From: Larix kaempferi
Lineage: Eukaryota > Streptophyta > Pinopsida > Pinales > Pinaceae
Assembly: GCA_027924585.1 (NCBI GenBank)
Contig: BSBM01000994.1
Location: forward strand, 13,002,501 to 13,066,500
Reading direction: 5' to 3'
DNA: 64,000 bases
Every line of letters starts with the position of its first letter. Position 1 is the stretch's first letter. A program made the position numbers and the translations under genes. The notes under the pieces are model-generated. The model made no database searches. It saw only the letters and a program-made list of their open reading frames with translations, and had not been told where the DNA came from. Of this stretch, positions 11,717-23,765 are shown piece after piece.

Positions 11717-11890
11717 GTACAAACCATTTTAAACGGTGGAAAATATCACCTCCATTCCAAAGTACAAACCATTTTAAATGGCGGAAAAGATGACCTCCGC
11801 CAATGTAGAAATGATTTTAAATGGCGAAAAAGATCACCTACGCCAACGTACAAACCATTTTAAATGGTGGAAAAGATCAATCAAGCGGTG
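11717..11890. repeat. 43-45 bp tandem repeat with palindromic core
   Basis: GTACAAACCATTTTAAA begins at 11717, 11762 and 11848, with a diverged copy (GTAGAAATGATTTTAAA) at 11805; steps are 45, 43 and 43 bp. The core CCATTTTAAATGG is self-complementary, and each unit continues with CGGAAAAGATCACCTC-like sequence. Confidence 0.85.
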
Positions 11891-12870
11891 AAAGATCAAG
11901 GTTCCCATGTCAGTTCCGCATTCCCAACATGCACGCTAGGATGGAGGGATGGGTGGTTGCGAAATCTGAAACTGGCACTCTCCACGTAGGAGCACCACAT
12001 GATTTCGCAAGTTGGAAGGGCAGTGAGGAAAACCACCTTCCTCCATTTGTGAAACCACCTTCACCCATCCTTCACGGTCACTGGCACATGTGAATATGAC
12101 GTGGCCAGTCCCTTATATTACAGTTGTAACCAAAACCAAAGAGTCTTTCTTATAGTTGATTATATAAGGAAGAGTCTTTCTAAAGTGGAGCGTTTTACAA
12201 TTTATAGTCCCTATAGTTGTGGCTATATGTATAAAGTTTTTAGTTTTGTGCCAACTACGATTAAAATGTAGTTTCGTGCCAACTATGATTAAAATGTATT
12301 AGAATATTATATGTTAACAAGACATTCTATGCCAGGGTATTTGCAAAGGTGTATAAATAATTAAATTTAAATTATTATAAAATAAAAATCAAGATAATTG
12401 TTAGTTAAATGTAATATTGGCATCCATATATAAGATCAACAAATTAATAGGAAGGCACAAAATAGGAGGATTTCAACCGATGAGATGCAAAAGACTCTTA
12501 CTTCCTGAAACTTCAATCGAGTGTTGAAAGGGTCAAACGATGATGATTTTTTCCAAACAAAATATGAACGAGATCAATGTGTTCAGTTGAACACAATGGT
12601 ATAAAATTCAAGACATGGTGATGAAACTTTGAATAAGAAATGACCAATCTCCGATAGATGACATTAACTAGACTATGACAATGTAAAATACGCAACTTGG
12701 CAAGTCTGTCAAAGGGGTCATATAGAATCTTAAATAGAGAAATGAGATAGAGTTGTGATAAGAATATTGCCCTAGCTGAATAGAAGACTATATATGTATA
12801 AGATCGTTAATGTAAGGGGTGCAAATTTGCTTCATGCATTAATGCTGAGCTATGACACATGAGGGGGTCT
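11891..12870. other. No gene recognised
   Basis: Contains a roughly 90-codon open frame (11821-12093, plus) that overlaps the tandem repeat and matches nothing I know, and two copies of GTGCCAACTAYGATTAAAATG about 27 bp apart near 12250. I see no supported gene. Confidence 0.4.
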
Positions 12871-12953
12871 ACAATTTACTAAATTTTAACACTGCTGATG
12901 GATTCAGATGGGGTCTCTGAATCCATCGGCAGTATTAAAATTTAGTAAATTGT
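12871..12953. repeat. Foldback: 37-bp arms, 9-bp loop
   Basis: Arm 12871-12907 (starting ACAATTTACTAAATTTTAA) pairs with arm 12917-12953 with one mismatch and one G-U-type pair out of 37; the loop is ATGGGGTCT. Transcribed, it would form one long hairpin. It sits just outside the CACTA-type remnant and could be a small MITE, a rearranged transposon end or a small-RNA precursor. Confidence 0.85.
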
Positions 12954-12984
12954 ACAAATTCATTATCAAAATTATAATTTTTCA

Positions 12985-13244
12985 TTGTCGAAGTGACAAA
13001 ACTAAAAATGACCAATTGTTATGTGGTCATTTTTAGTTTAGTTTTTATCCTGTGACCAAATTGGTCATTTATCTTGGTCATTTTTAGTTTAGCTCTTATC
13101 CTGTGACTAAATTGGTCATTTATCTTGGTCATTTTTAGTTAGCTCACTTAAAATTTCTCAATTTTGGTCATTTATCCCTTAAAAAAACTATGGTGACCAA
13201 ATTTTTTGGTCGCGTGGTCACTTATCTCTCATTTTGTACTAGTG
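12985..13244 (-). mobile_element. CACTA-type transposon end with subterminal repeats
   Basis: The plus strand ends ...CATTTTGTACTAGTG at 13244, i.e. CACTAGTACAAAATG on the minus strand, a typical CACTA terminal sequence. Inside are subterminal repeats: GGTCATTTTTAGTTTAG begins at 13025 and 13076, with a third partial start at 13127 (51-bp step), each with TGACCAAATTGGTCATTTATC-like self-complementary words. An inverted pair (CTAAAAATGACCA at about 13001 against TGGTCATTTTTAG at 13024) adds a small foldback. No matching opposite end was found, so the remnant is probably one-sided. Confidence 0.6.
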
Positions 13245-13739
13245 TAGCTTGGGAGTGACCCTAAAATGAACATGTTGGGATACTAAAACCCACCGGATGA
13301 GGGATAGTCATTGAAAAGTTTTAGAGTTGAGTTCGCCGAAATTGCAGGAGGAAATGACATGCAGGGAGTGTTTTCCCCTTTTGAGGTTTGTGTATTCTTT
13401 TTCTATATCTTATATTGCATGCTTGCCATGAAGCCCTCATGCGATTTTTATTACCGTTACGTAGAGATTAGGGTTAGAGTTCTATAATGTAGTATTATGT
13501 TACTCTTTTTAATACTTAAAATTAGCATTTAAAATTAAATTTATTTTTCCAATTTGTTAAATAATTAAATAATTTAGATTTTGTGATGTTTTTTTTATTA
13601 ATTAGTTTTGATATTATAATTAAATTTATTAAATTATTTATAATTTTACATAATTAATCAAATTTTAAATAATTTAAATTTATATATTTAATTTTAGATG
13701 ATTATTTAAATTTAGTTATTTAAATTGGGTTTGCTTAAT

Positions 13740-13771
<32 letters not shown>

Positions 13772-14277
13772 TATATAGTTTAACAAAATTGTATTTTGAA
13801 TTGTATGTGAATACCCAGATTATAAATTAGGGTTCATATAAATACGGGGTTAAATATTATGTTAAAATTAATATAATTTCAATTTTGTTACAAGGTTAGG
13901 ATTTAAGTTAAATACTAGGTCAAATTAAGTGAAGTGGAAGGTTCCTACATGGATCATGTCGAGTGTCACCTTGGCAGTTGGTGCAATCAATGGTGACTTC
14001 TGAAGGCACAAGCAAGACACAATGCCACCCCACTTACACAAAGATGTAATGTCATATTCACGACTCACAATGGTGATGTCGGCATAGGGATGCAGTGGTG
14101 CCTTCGTACCCTCACCCTTTTAGGAATTTTCCTCAGTATTAGGTAAAACCTATTTACGAGTGAAGAAAGAAATAAAATTTCAGTCACTCTAGTAGGTTTG
14201 GCTATGTGTTAAATAGTCAAATAGTTAAGATTTAGATGTCTTCTAATTACATAATTATGACATGATACAGGTTAAGC
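13245..14277. other. AT-rich sequence with microsatellite; Ty3 5' LTR not found
   Basis: Very AT-rich, with a (TTA)n-(TA)n run at about 13739-13777. The 5' LTR of the following gypsy element should lie here, but I find no sequence matching its 3' LTR (31696-34016) and no TGGTATCAGAGC primer site. The left end is probably deleted or too diverged to see. Confidence 0.5.
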
Positions 14278-15755
14278 ATGGAAAGGACGTGAGTAGGTCG
14301 GGGGCGAGGTCGAGCGACAACAATACATGAATAGAATGCATCGTTACCATTTCCAAAGACCGTTCTCATATTGCGCTCTTTGGAGGCAATAAATGGCACA
14401 CTTATGGGACTTCAAAGGTGAAGTGTTACACCAAAGATGGATGTGGAGGCCCAGCCAGTAAGGGAAGGAAATCCTAAGGTAGCATTGAACATAGTGCAAA
14501 GACCTCCTCATCAAGATATCATGAGGTACATTTAGAAAATCCGGCTTCCATAGTTTTCAGGGGGTCATGTAGGGGTACTTGCAGAGGCATGTTTGGAGGG
14601 GATGATAAGATGTTTAGCATTGCAGGAATACACTTCGACATCCAAATCCAAAATAGCCATATTTCAACTAAAATTCAATGCTTTTAATTGGTGGGGACAC
14701 TAAGAAAGATAGTTGCACCTTACCCAAACATTGTTCCATGAGAACTATTTGTGGATAAGTTTATAGGAAAGTACTTTCTTGCCTCCTACTAGGAAGAATA
14801 GGAAGGATTCCTTAATGCCTTGGTATAAAGGAATATATCCGTGAAGGATTACGAGAAAAGATTTATGGAACTAGTGAATTATGTCCCCTACTTGGAAAAT
14901 GACAAACGCTAGGTCGAGCGCTTTGTGTACGAGATTAATAACAAGATTAGGGCCCAAGTGAGGATGTGGAAACTGACTTTGGTTGCCGAGGAATTTGATT
15001 GTGCTTGTTATAGAGAAGATATGTTGGGTGTGAAACCCATCAAATCATTCAATTCTCAGCAGTCAGGGTTTTTAGGGAAGGCCCCTCGAAGCTACCCTGG
15101 GGGAGGGTATGTGAGGCCACCTCCCTTCTTAAACAGGTATACACCTAGAGTTGCGGCAGTAGACAGGTCAGTGGAAGCTAGGGAATTATCCCAATCGGCA
15201 ACCAGGACTCTAAGAAATTATTGAGGATCGGCCAATAGGGAAAGGAGCTCTAGGGGGAGAAACCCCTCTCAGAGATATCAACAGTTTAGCTTGACTTCCC
15301 CATTACAGGTTGCTTGTAGGGGGTGCGAAGGCCCACACTATCATCATGACTGTCCCGAATTACAATCTTGTACAGTGCATCGAGAAGGAAAGGCTCGAGT
15401 GGGGAGTGGGGGCAGTAAGGATCAGATCTTGGCAATAGTGAATAACCATCAAGATTAACACCAATCCACTATGGTGGAATCATCAAGTAAGGTCAATAAT
15501 GTTAAAATTAGAATCTTGTTTGATCTTGGTGCTACAGATAGTTTTATTTATCCATATACATTAGATAAATGTGGGTTGGCAGCCTACAAGCATGACGATT
15601 TCAACCTAGTTTAAATGGCTTGAGCCGTAAAACAAGTAGTAGGACCTAGTGTTGAAAAATGCATAGTATATTTCGGGGTGTGTGTTACACAGGTCAAAGT
15701 GTACGTCACCACCCTCGGAACTTACTACCTTATCATAGGTATGAACTGGTTTGAG
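14278..15755 (+). pseudogene. Ty3/gypsy gag and protease, broken
   Basis: Reading begins near the ATG at 14278. Recognisable retrotransposon gag features are an LVGTLRKIVAPYP-like block and a YEKRFMELVNYVPYLEND segment (about 14850), followed by an open frame 14925-15224. A zinc knuckle reading CRGCEGPHYHHDC (about 15310; C-x2-C-x3-H-x4-C) follows, then the protease remnant LFDLGATDSFIYP (about 15515), where the catalytic D-S/T-G-A has become D-L-G-A. The piece stops at ...IIGMNWFE, exactly where the 4148-bp insertion begins, and the reading resumes at 19909. Several in-frame stops show it is dead. Confidence 0.8.
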
Positions 15756-16677
15756 TGTAATATCCCAACTTTTTGACTAACTATGTTATGATATTATATT
15801 GCGCTACGGCCCCAACATATGTGATTTATTATTGGGCATAAGCCATAGCATGTTTTGCTCTATGTTCTCATGAGTTGATATATATTGAGCAGGTCCTTTG
15901 ATTATTTCATTTTTATTATATACTGGGGAAGAAAGCTCGAATGGATAAACTTACGTTGTGATTCAATTACAATTATGATATACTGAGATTATTATGTTAC
16001 CTTATACTGTGCAGAGTAGGATTCACATGGATAATTATTTAGTTTGTTGAGCATGGACTCAGAAACACACGAATGACCTATATATTGGGTGTAAGCCCCG
16101 ATCTATTTAGAGGATTCTTATTTCATACTGGTCCTAAGCCTCGATGTACGTTGAGTGTTGGGCATGAGCCCTGGAGTACTCCAAGCTTCAAAGAAAACAA
16201 TTACCAGATCCGAGGCCACTTAAATATCCTCGATGTGCCTCACAACCACATTCTATCTCTAGTGTTGAGCAAAGGATCTGGAATTGCACTAGTGTAATGC
16301 CCATGTGAGAGTGTTGAGTTAAAAGGCTCTGAAGAGCACTCGGGGTTACTACCTCTCAAGTGTTGAGTCGGAAGGACTCTGAATAGCACTTATGAGTTTT
16401 ATCACAACTATTCGACTTGATCAAATAAATCTTGTTATCATCAAATATTGCGGGAACTACCATGTTAAAACGAGGGAATCTGATGTGCAAAGGGAGAGAC
16501 TAGAGGTGCCTTACTAGCCTACAAAACCATTGAAAGAAGTGAACCCTTTCCTTAAAAAGAATTAAAAGAGACATCAGGTGAACAAAATGTCTAAAGGCCA
16601 CAAAGATAAATATTATTATTAGGAGCTTTCAATAATAATATTGTAATTAATTACATATTCTCTTATAAAATGTTTAC

Positions 16678-16719
<42 letters not shown>

Positions 16720-19700
16720 GCATAAGCGGGCTGCCACTTACTAAATATTATTTATTAATATTTAGACGGTATTGTAATTTTTATTATTGTTATAAAAAGA
16801 TTAAAGATCAAAAAAACTCTAATCAAACAAAGTTGAGAAGTCCTAGTTCCAAAAAAAATAACTAGCAGTTAAGTAAACAAATACTCTTTTATATTTTTTA
16901 AATTATTTAAAGAAACCAGTAAATTCCAACTGCCCTAATTCAAGATTTGTCCTACTTCAGGAGGACAGACCCCAAAGTTTGGGGGATCTTTTTTTTTTAC
17001 ATTATGATGTCAAGAGAAACTCTCTACTCCAAGAAGTGAACACTTCCCACATCAATTTTTCCATAACTGAACTAGCTACACACTTAAGGCCTCTACCTCT
17101 CAGTTTGCATGTCAGAACCAGCTCGGGGGATTCATATTGAACCAGGAACGGCTGTAGAATCATGGTTGGGTGGAACGTGGTAGTCCCAAATTCATTCATT
17201 CCAAGATCAATTATCAGGTCAGCTAAGGGTTCAGCAGTCTTTTATTAACTAGTTGGTTGAGTGTGCAGGTCATTTCTAGCAAAAGCAAGCTATAGGAGTA
17301 AGCAGGTCATCACCAGCAGGAGAAAGCCACAGGAGTAAGCAGGTATGAAAATACTATAAGGCTTTCAAACTAATTAATTTCTTTTATGAATGAAATGTTA
17401 AAATAGTATTGTTCTATATATCAATTTTAATTCAAGAATTGCCCAGAATCCCAAGGCATTTCCTAGCAAGTCTAGCCAGCTAGCCTTTGCTAGTCAAACG
17501 CATTCCAATTTTGGGGATTGTTAAGTATGGTTTTAATTTGTCAAAGCTATTTATAGTTTTCTCTTACCTATCAATATATTTTAGATCAGAAATGTAGAAT
17601 GTTCATCTAACCATTCAAATCGAAATTCTTTTAGTAGAAAATGTTAGTCACTCTGCTAGACATTTCGAAATCCCAGTTATACAATTTATAGAAAAAGAAA
17701 ACACATTCATCATTCTCTGTATATATACACGTATATGATTTGTTTTCTAAACACGGAGGCATATAGATTCATTATCAATCTAAATAGGTTTTTCCCTTTT
17801 TCAAACTATGAAACTACCACACACGAAAACAACAGATAGGACAAAAGCATACGTAGCAGTTGCTACCAATCACCATCCTAATACCTTAGAGAATCTTAGA
17901 GCATTTCCAAACATATGGTTAAATAAAAAAAATACAAATGTAGATGCTTATCGAAAACATAGCTCCAGGATCGAACCCCACGATTTATCTAAGTCGAAAC
18001 TCATGAGTGCCTTCTACAGGACTCACATTTCCAAAAAAATGTTGTGTACAGTAATTATTCATATTCTAGGTGCTCATTCTATCCAACATAGGCAACGAAT
18101 AAATCGAGGTCACTCAAACCCTCACTTAGTTACCAAACAGAAGTGCAAAGAATCCCATATAAATCTCCCATGTTTTCACAAGGCAATTACTTAAGCATAC
18201 AGAGGAATCATAACACTATCAACTCAGACAGTAAGCAAAAATGATTGTCAATCCCATATATGTTTCTAAACTGAAGGTGCCAAAGACCTCTTATCATTTA
18301 AGACATTTTTTCACAACAGTCATAAATTACCCAGGAGCTCCATAGTAGTAGAAACGAACCAGTGCGGACATAGATTTTTGTAATCACACAGGTAATGAAT
18401 AGAAATTCTACCATTTGAAAGCCATTACAACCATATATCCCAAATAGGAGACGTGTCCTCTTTTCAAGAAACAAAATAGCATTTACATTGTTCAGAAATT
18501 AGAGATGTCGAGCAACAAAATAGACCCGAATTCATAAACGATTCCTACATCACAGTCTAGCTGTGTATCCAGCTTTAAGTTACATTGAAACCCTACATTT
18601 CTCGGGATCAACCAATATGCAACCAACAGACTTCCCAAAGTGATTCAGTAAAGCCAACGGCTTACGGGAGTCTCCTTTCTAAACCAGGACAAGATGCATA
18701 CATACATCACCAAAGGTGCGAGAGGTAGGGAAACGAGTGGGTAAGTTGGACTTACCAATACCCTAGCCACGCCTACAGCACTAGGAACCATCGCAGCTTC
18801 CATACTTGCCATTACAACACGTTTCACTAGTTAGTCAACCCTGCGATATCGAATCAAAAGAAGAAAGGTAAAATCTCAACACAGTGGAGTCTTTTCTTAC
18901 CTGTTATAAGTATTACATCCACGCTATAATCATGATCCATAGACGCTAAGTACACTGACCACGAGCATTACTCGGGTGAGGGCACCCACATAGCCACCTT
19001 GTGAATGAAGTGCAGAACCAGCAAGACTAACAGCAAATTGCAAACAAAACCCCAAATGCTACCAAACCCTCGATAACAGTATGTCTCCCACTTCGCATTA
19101 AAGGTGCAGTTATTGCCACACTAACCCTGTCATAGTGGAGGTTTGATTTTTGTACAAAGGCTATAGTGGAGTCGTGGAATCAAACCCACACTTGTTTAAA
19201 TTACAAAAGACTATAGTGGAATCGTGGACTCCATCCACCCTTGTTTAAATATACAAAAGGCTCATAGTCGTGAACCTCACCTTGGGAACAATTACATTGT
19301 GAACTCCCATGGCATGGGGTACCCGTTATTAATAGTTTATCATTCACCCTAGTAACATGAAGCCATTAGTAAAGTATGGGCCAACATCTAGGGTTATCAC
19401 GTTCAAGTTAGAAATACCTGCAACCACAGAAGAAAGGAATAACATTAGCAATATGCTAAGTAAGTCCGGCAACCACAAATCTTACCCATACCTCTTGGCA
19501 ACCCTTTTGGGGTATGTAATTACCTTTCCTGGAGTATTATAGCACCCACCATGAGAACAACATACCATCAACTAAGGAGCTCATCACCTGAAGGTGTCAT
19601 TAGACATTCACAATTCAGTCACATGATTCTTGAAATATTAAGGAGTGTTATTTCTGCCTTTGCACTAGTATGTATAACTGTAATTAAAACATGCCATCAT

Positions 19701-19903
19701 TTTGTTTCCACATCGCTTCCGCAGTTCTAAACTCACACATTGAAGAGACCATGTTAAATAAAGGTCTTAGGCTTACATTTCTTTTGTGCAAGTATGGATG
19801 TTTTTATTTGTGTTAGAATTAACTTATGATCCTTTCTCCTTTAAATTAACGATTATTGCAGGCAGGAAAAATTTTAAATTTTTGCTAGTTTTGGGACATT
19901 ACA
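15756..19903. mobile_element. 4148-bp TG...CA element with TTGAG target duplication; no genes
   Basis: Starts TGTAATATCCCAA and ends TTTTGGGACATTACA, near-perfect inverted termini of LTR type, flanked by TTGAG at 15751-15755 and 19904-19908. Removing the insert and one TTGAG rejoins the gypsy frame (GMNWFE then EHQAFFECYG). Inside I see no retroviral domain, no tRNA primer site and no long internal direct repeat at the two ends. Either it is a single very long solo LTR or a gene-less derivative. Internal features are a 49-bp tandem triplet (16261, 16310, 16359), a (TA)n run at about 16683-16715 and diverged roughly 60-bp repeats near 19140-19260. Orientation cannot be set. Confidence 0.85.
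16261..16400. repeat. 49-bp tandem repeat, three copies
   Basis: AGTGTTGAG begins at 16261, 16310 and 16359, each followed by an AAGG-CTCTGAA-AGCACT pattern; the step is 49 bp both times. Confidence 0.8.
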
Positions 19904-19908
19904 TTGAG

Positions 19909-21853
19909 GAACATCAAGCTTTCTTCGAATGTTATGGGAAGAAGGTTCTTTGCTTTGATGAAAAAGGAGAGGCCATTGAGATCTAGGGTATCAAATTAAA
20001 GGTGTACCTACGTTTCATATCAACGATAAATCTAAAACAATGTATTAGGAAAGGGTGCTAGTTTTATATTTTTGAAGGGGCAAATAATGAGAAGGGACCC
20101 TCCTTTGATCAGTACCCAGTGTTAGCCGAGTTCAGTGAAGTTTTTCCAAAGGAATTGCCTGGGTTACCTCCTAAGAGAGAACTTGATTTTACCATTAAGG
20201 TTAAACCCAGTTCAGAGCTAACATCAAAGAAACCATACAAGATGATGGCCCTAGAAATTTTTGAGCTGCAAATGCAGTTGAAGGAACTGCTAGACCTAGA
20301 GTTCATCATACAAAGTATTTCACTATGGGGTGCACCAGTAATTTTTGTGGAAAAGAAGGTTGGTTCCTTGTGGCTTTGCATATATTACAAATATTTGAAC
20401 AGAGCCACAATGAAGAATTGATACCCGATAACATGAATTGATGTCCTCTTCGATCAAATGAATGGGGAGATAGTCTTCTCAAAGATCAAATTCCGATCGA
20501 GTTACCACCAACTTCAAACTAAGAAGGGTGATATACACAAGACTGATCTCGGAACTCGATTTGGGAACTATGATTTTGTAGTGGTACCATTTGGTTTGAC
20601 CAATGCCCCATCTGTATTCGTGAGCCTCATGAATAGCGTATTTCATAAGTACTTAGATCGGTTTGTGCAAGTATTCTTGGATGATATCCTTATCTATTCC
20701 AAGAATTAAATGGAGCATGAGGAACACTTGTGAATGTTGTTGTCATTCTTAAGAGAGAAAAGGTTGTATGGTAAGTTGTCCAAATGCACTTTTTATTAGA
20801 AGGAGATTCATTATCTAGGGCATATAATTTCCAGAGAGGGAATTTCGGTGAACCCAGAAAAGGTGAAGGCCATAATGGATTGTCCCATGCAAAGAAATGA
20901 TCATGAGGTCAGGAGCTTCATGGGGTTAGATGGATACTATAAAATATTTGTGGAAGGATTTTCAAAAATCAAAAAACCCATAACTAACCTACTTCGTAAA
21001 GGCATGAGGTCTGAATGGATGGATGAATGTGATGTCGCATTCATTGAGCTTAAAAAACTACTAATGAGTGCATTGATCCTACGAGTGTCATATTCGCATA
21101 AGGAATTCACAGTTTGCACCAATGCCTAGAGGCATGGTTTGGGTGTAGTATTGATGCAAGAAGGTGAGGTAATAGCTTATGCATCAAGGAATTTAAAACC
21201 ACATGAAGAGAATTGCCCCACCCATGACTTAGAATTCATGGTCGTGATGTTATCTTCAAAGCTTTGGAGACATTACCTTGTTGGACGAAGCTTTGAGGTC
21301 AAATATGATCACCAAAGCTTGAGATATATATTCACCCAAAGAGACCTAAATGCTAGGCAAAGGCTATGGATTGAATTTATGAGCGAGTATGATTTTGGGA
21401 TACATAAAAGGGAATGAGAATATCGTAGCCGATGCCTTAAGCAAAAAACCAAGGATTTTCTCCCTCATACCTTTAAAAGTTGATTTGAAAGAGAGAGTAT
21501 TAGGACATCTAGTTGGAGATAGTTGGTACCTAAAGGTCTCTTCGGCACTCTAGAATGGGAAGCAGGTGGAACCTAAGATTGAGGGATATGAGTTGGAATC
21601 TGATGGGATGTTATGATATCAGGGGAGGATGTATATTCCTGAGGAAGGAGATATTAGAGAAACTATACTTAAGGAATCCCATAGAGTAGTATATTGTGTG
21701 CACCCAGGCATAAAGAATATGTATGCGGACATGAAGCAACTCTTCTTTTCGGAAGGAATAAAGTGCGACATGGTCAAATTCGTCGCTAAGTTCCTTCAGT
21801 TTCAGTAGGTAAAAGTTGATCATCACCACCCTGCATGACTATTGCAACCACAT
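19909..21853 (+). pseudogene. Ty3/gypsy RT, RNase H and integrase N-terminus, broken
   Basis: The protease tail (FFECYGKKVLCFDEKG) leads to the RT start ([15 protein letters not shown], about 20140). From 20119 to 21417 one frame holds, with stops at 20419, 20434, 20707, 20731, 20797 and 21127. The RT active site reads [10 protein letters not shown] (about 20675). In RNase H the first catalytic Asp of the usual TDAS block reads TNA followed by a stop. A one-base change near 21410 shifts the frame into ENIVADALSKK. The integrase zinc finger keeps its histidine part but both cysteines are lost (FVAKFLQFQ for the usual C-x-x-C). The piece ends at LLQPH (about 21850), where the 8.7-kb element begins. 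Confidence 0.88.
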
Positions 21854-23359
21854 TGTAGGGACCCCCCCCCCCTGTTTTGGACTTACTTACTTAAAACACA
21901 ATATAACCATTATGATGCATAATTATTAATAAAACTTATCAAATTCAAGAACTAACAAAAACACAATACCTGAATCTATTGTTCGAGGAGTAGTCGTCGT
22001 TCTTAGTCCGATCCCGCTTTCCCTTGAAATCCGCTTCGCTCGTTGTGCCCCTCCAGCAGAAGCTCATTTAACCATTGGCGAAGCAACCGTTAGCTTCGCC
22101 ACCCAAGCATAGGCTCATGCTTTCAGTCGCATGGCCTCCCCCAAGCTTCGGGTCATAGAGTTCACACATATATTTCAGAAATTCAGCTTGGGCTTCCCTT
22201 CCCACCAGGATTTATCAGCCAACGCTTAGATAGAAGCAAGTCTTTGAGGCATTCAAAAATTACGACAATCGTCCAAATTATGGGCCCTTTTCCCCTTCCC
22301 AATGTCTTCCTTATAAAGAAAAACCTCCTGCGACACATGTCGCTTCATGCACAATTATATAATTATTTTTAAATTTTAAAAGAAAACATTCACCCATCCA
22401 AGTGTCAGCTTTTCTAGGAGATGCACCTAAATCCCTAGGTTTCCTCAAGTCTGTCCCCCAGATAATTTAGTTAACTCCTAGCTTTTAGTTGACTAGGTGT
22501 CTAATCTTAAGATTCTATTTTGCTCCTAAATAATGATTTCTATTATTTTAAATGCTCAACAAAAATAATTATTCATGTGCAAATGCCTAAAATATTTTTA
22601 TGCATTTGCTAAGTAATAATCTAGAGTTAATCTTATAAGTTTTTATGCAGTTAAATTTAACAATCAAACTCACTAGGATCACGGTGCCGCATTGTTGGGC
22701 TCCTGGTTACTTAATTTTAATTCCTTGACATGGCACCACTCCGTCGGGTCCAGTCATCCATGGTTTCCATTCCTTGGCATGGTACCGCATCGTTGGGTCC
22801 TTGCGTCCATTCTTTCTGTTCTCGACAGGGTACCGCATCGTCGGGCCCTTCTGCCACCATCTTTCCGTTTTGACTTGCGGGAACTCTTGTAGGGATTTTA
22901 GGAATTGTTGCCATCCATCCTCCATCTACATGCTATCTAGGGACTAATGGCGCTGAGGAGTGAGTTCGTTCTCACTGCACGCCCCTCAACTCGTACATGA
23001 CCAGCTCCGCCGTGGCCTACCTCGTATGCCCTCACGCATTCCTCTTGAGCAAGCGGATCAGTGCTTATCTACTCATGCGTGGTATTCTTGTCGGAAGTTG
23101 ACATCGTCGTCGCTCCCCCTGTGTGTGATTTACCCGTACTCTATGACCCTTCATATTCCTTTGTATGTCCTTCGGTGAACTGTTTCACCTGTCACTACAC
23201 ACATTTCTCACAAACATATATCATTATTTTATTGAGTTACAATCAATCGTAATCATAAATATACTTAAAATAAAATCAAAGGATTATTTTATTAATGTTT
23301 CAAACAGTCGGGTCACTAAGCAAGTGCCCTCAATGTCTACAGTAGTCTAGGGCACTACA
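21854..23359 (-). repeat. 3' LTR of the nested element
   Basis: 1506 bp. On the plus strand it opens with TGTAGGGACC followed by a C-run and closes ...TAGGGCACTACA. A TTATAAAG word at about 22311 (minus-strand CTTTATAA) is a possible TATA box. Short open frames inside occur in both LTR copies and are not supported as genes. Confidence 0.92.
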
Positions 23360-23765
23360 TACACCCCTACTTATTTAGAACTTCGTCCCAAAGTTTAGAA
23401 TAAATGCGGAAAGCTATGATGCATCTCAGTTGCGTCCTCCCAAGTCACAAAGCTACGACTGTAGCTGTCCTACAATACTTTGACTTGACCAATCAAGGCT
23501 AAGCATTTAAGCAAGAACTGATCAATCAATTATCCCAGTCCACACATATAATTCAATTCATTAATTCATTTATCAACTATAGTCATGCACATCATCAGGT
23601 GATTCTCCCTTATTAAGACACATCCTAACTCGAAGGGCCACTTTATTGAAGTCTATTTCACTGGGTCACTCGACAGGTGCTCTTAAAGTCCATAGTCATT
23701 TTAGGGGCATTACATACACCCCCTCTTGTATAGAACTTCATCCCGAAGTTTAAATTTTGTTTTTG
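23360..23765 (-). pseudogene. gypsy pol C-terminus relic plus a second LTR-start fragment
   Basis: On the minus strand, next to the 3' LTR, codons at about 23460-23403 read WEDATEMHHSFPHLF, the end of the gypsy integrase region (ATWED...FP pattern), followed by CTTTGGGACGAAGTTCTA and a purine-rich GTAGGGGTGTATG before the LTR. About 350 bp further upstream (minus sense) the same junction recurs: ACTTCGGGATGAAGTTCTA, GAGGGGGTGTATG, then TGTAATGCCCC, the start of a different LTR. Two successive 3'-end junctions therefore lie side by side, suggesting recombination between related elements. Confidence 0.65.

Noticed and set aside
22692-23350. Open frames in the left 1506-bp LTR, repeated at 29916-30571
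   Set aside because: They occur identically because the LTR is duplicated; there is no motif and overlapping frames lie on both strands, so they are treated as non-coding LTR.
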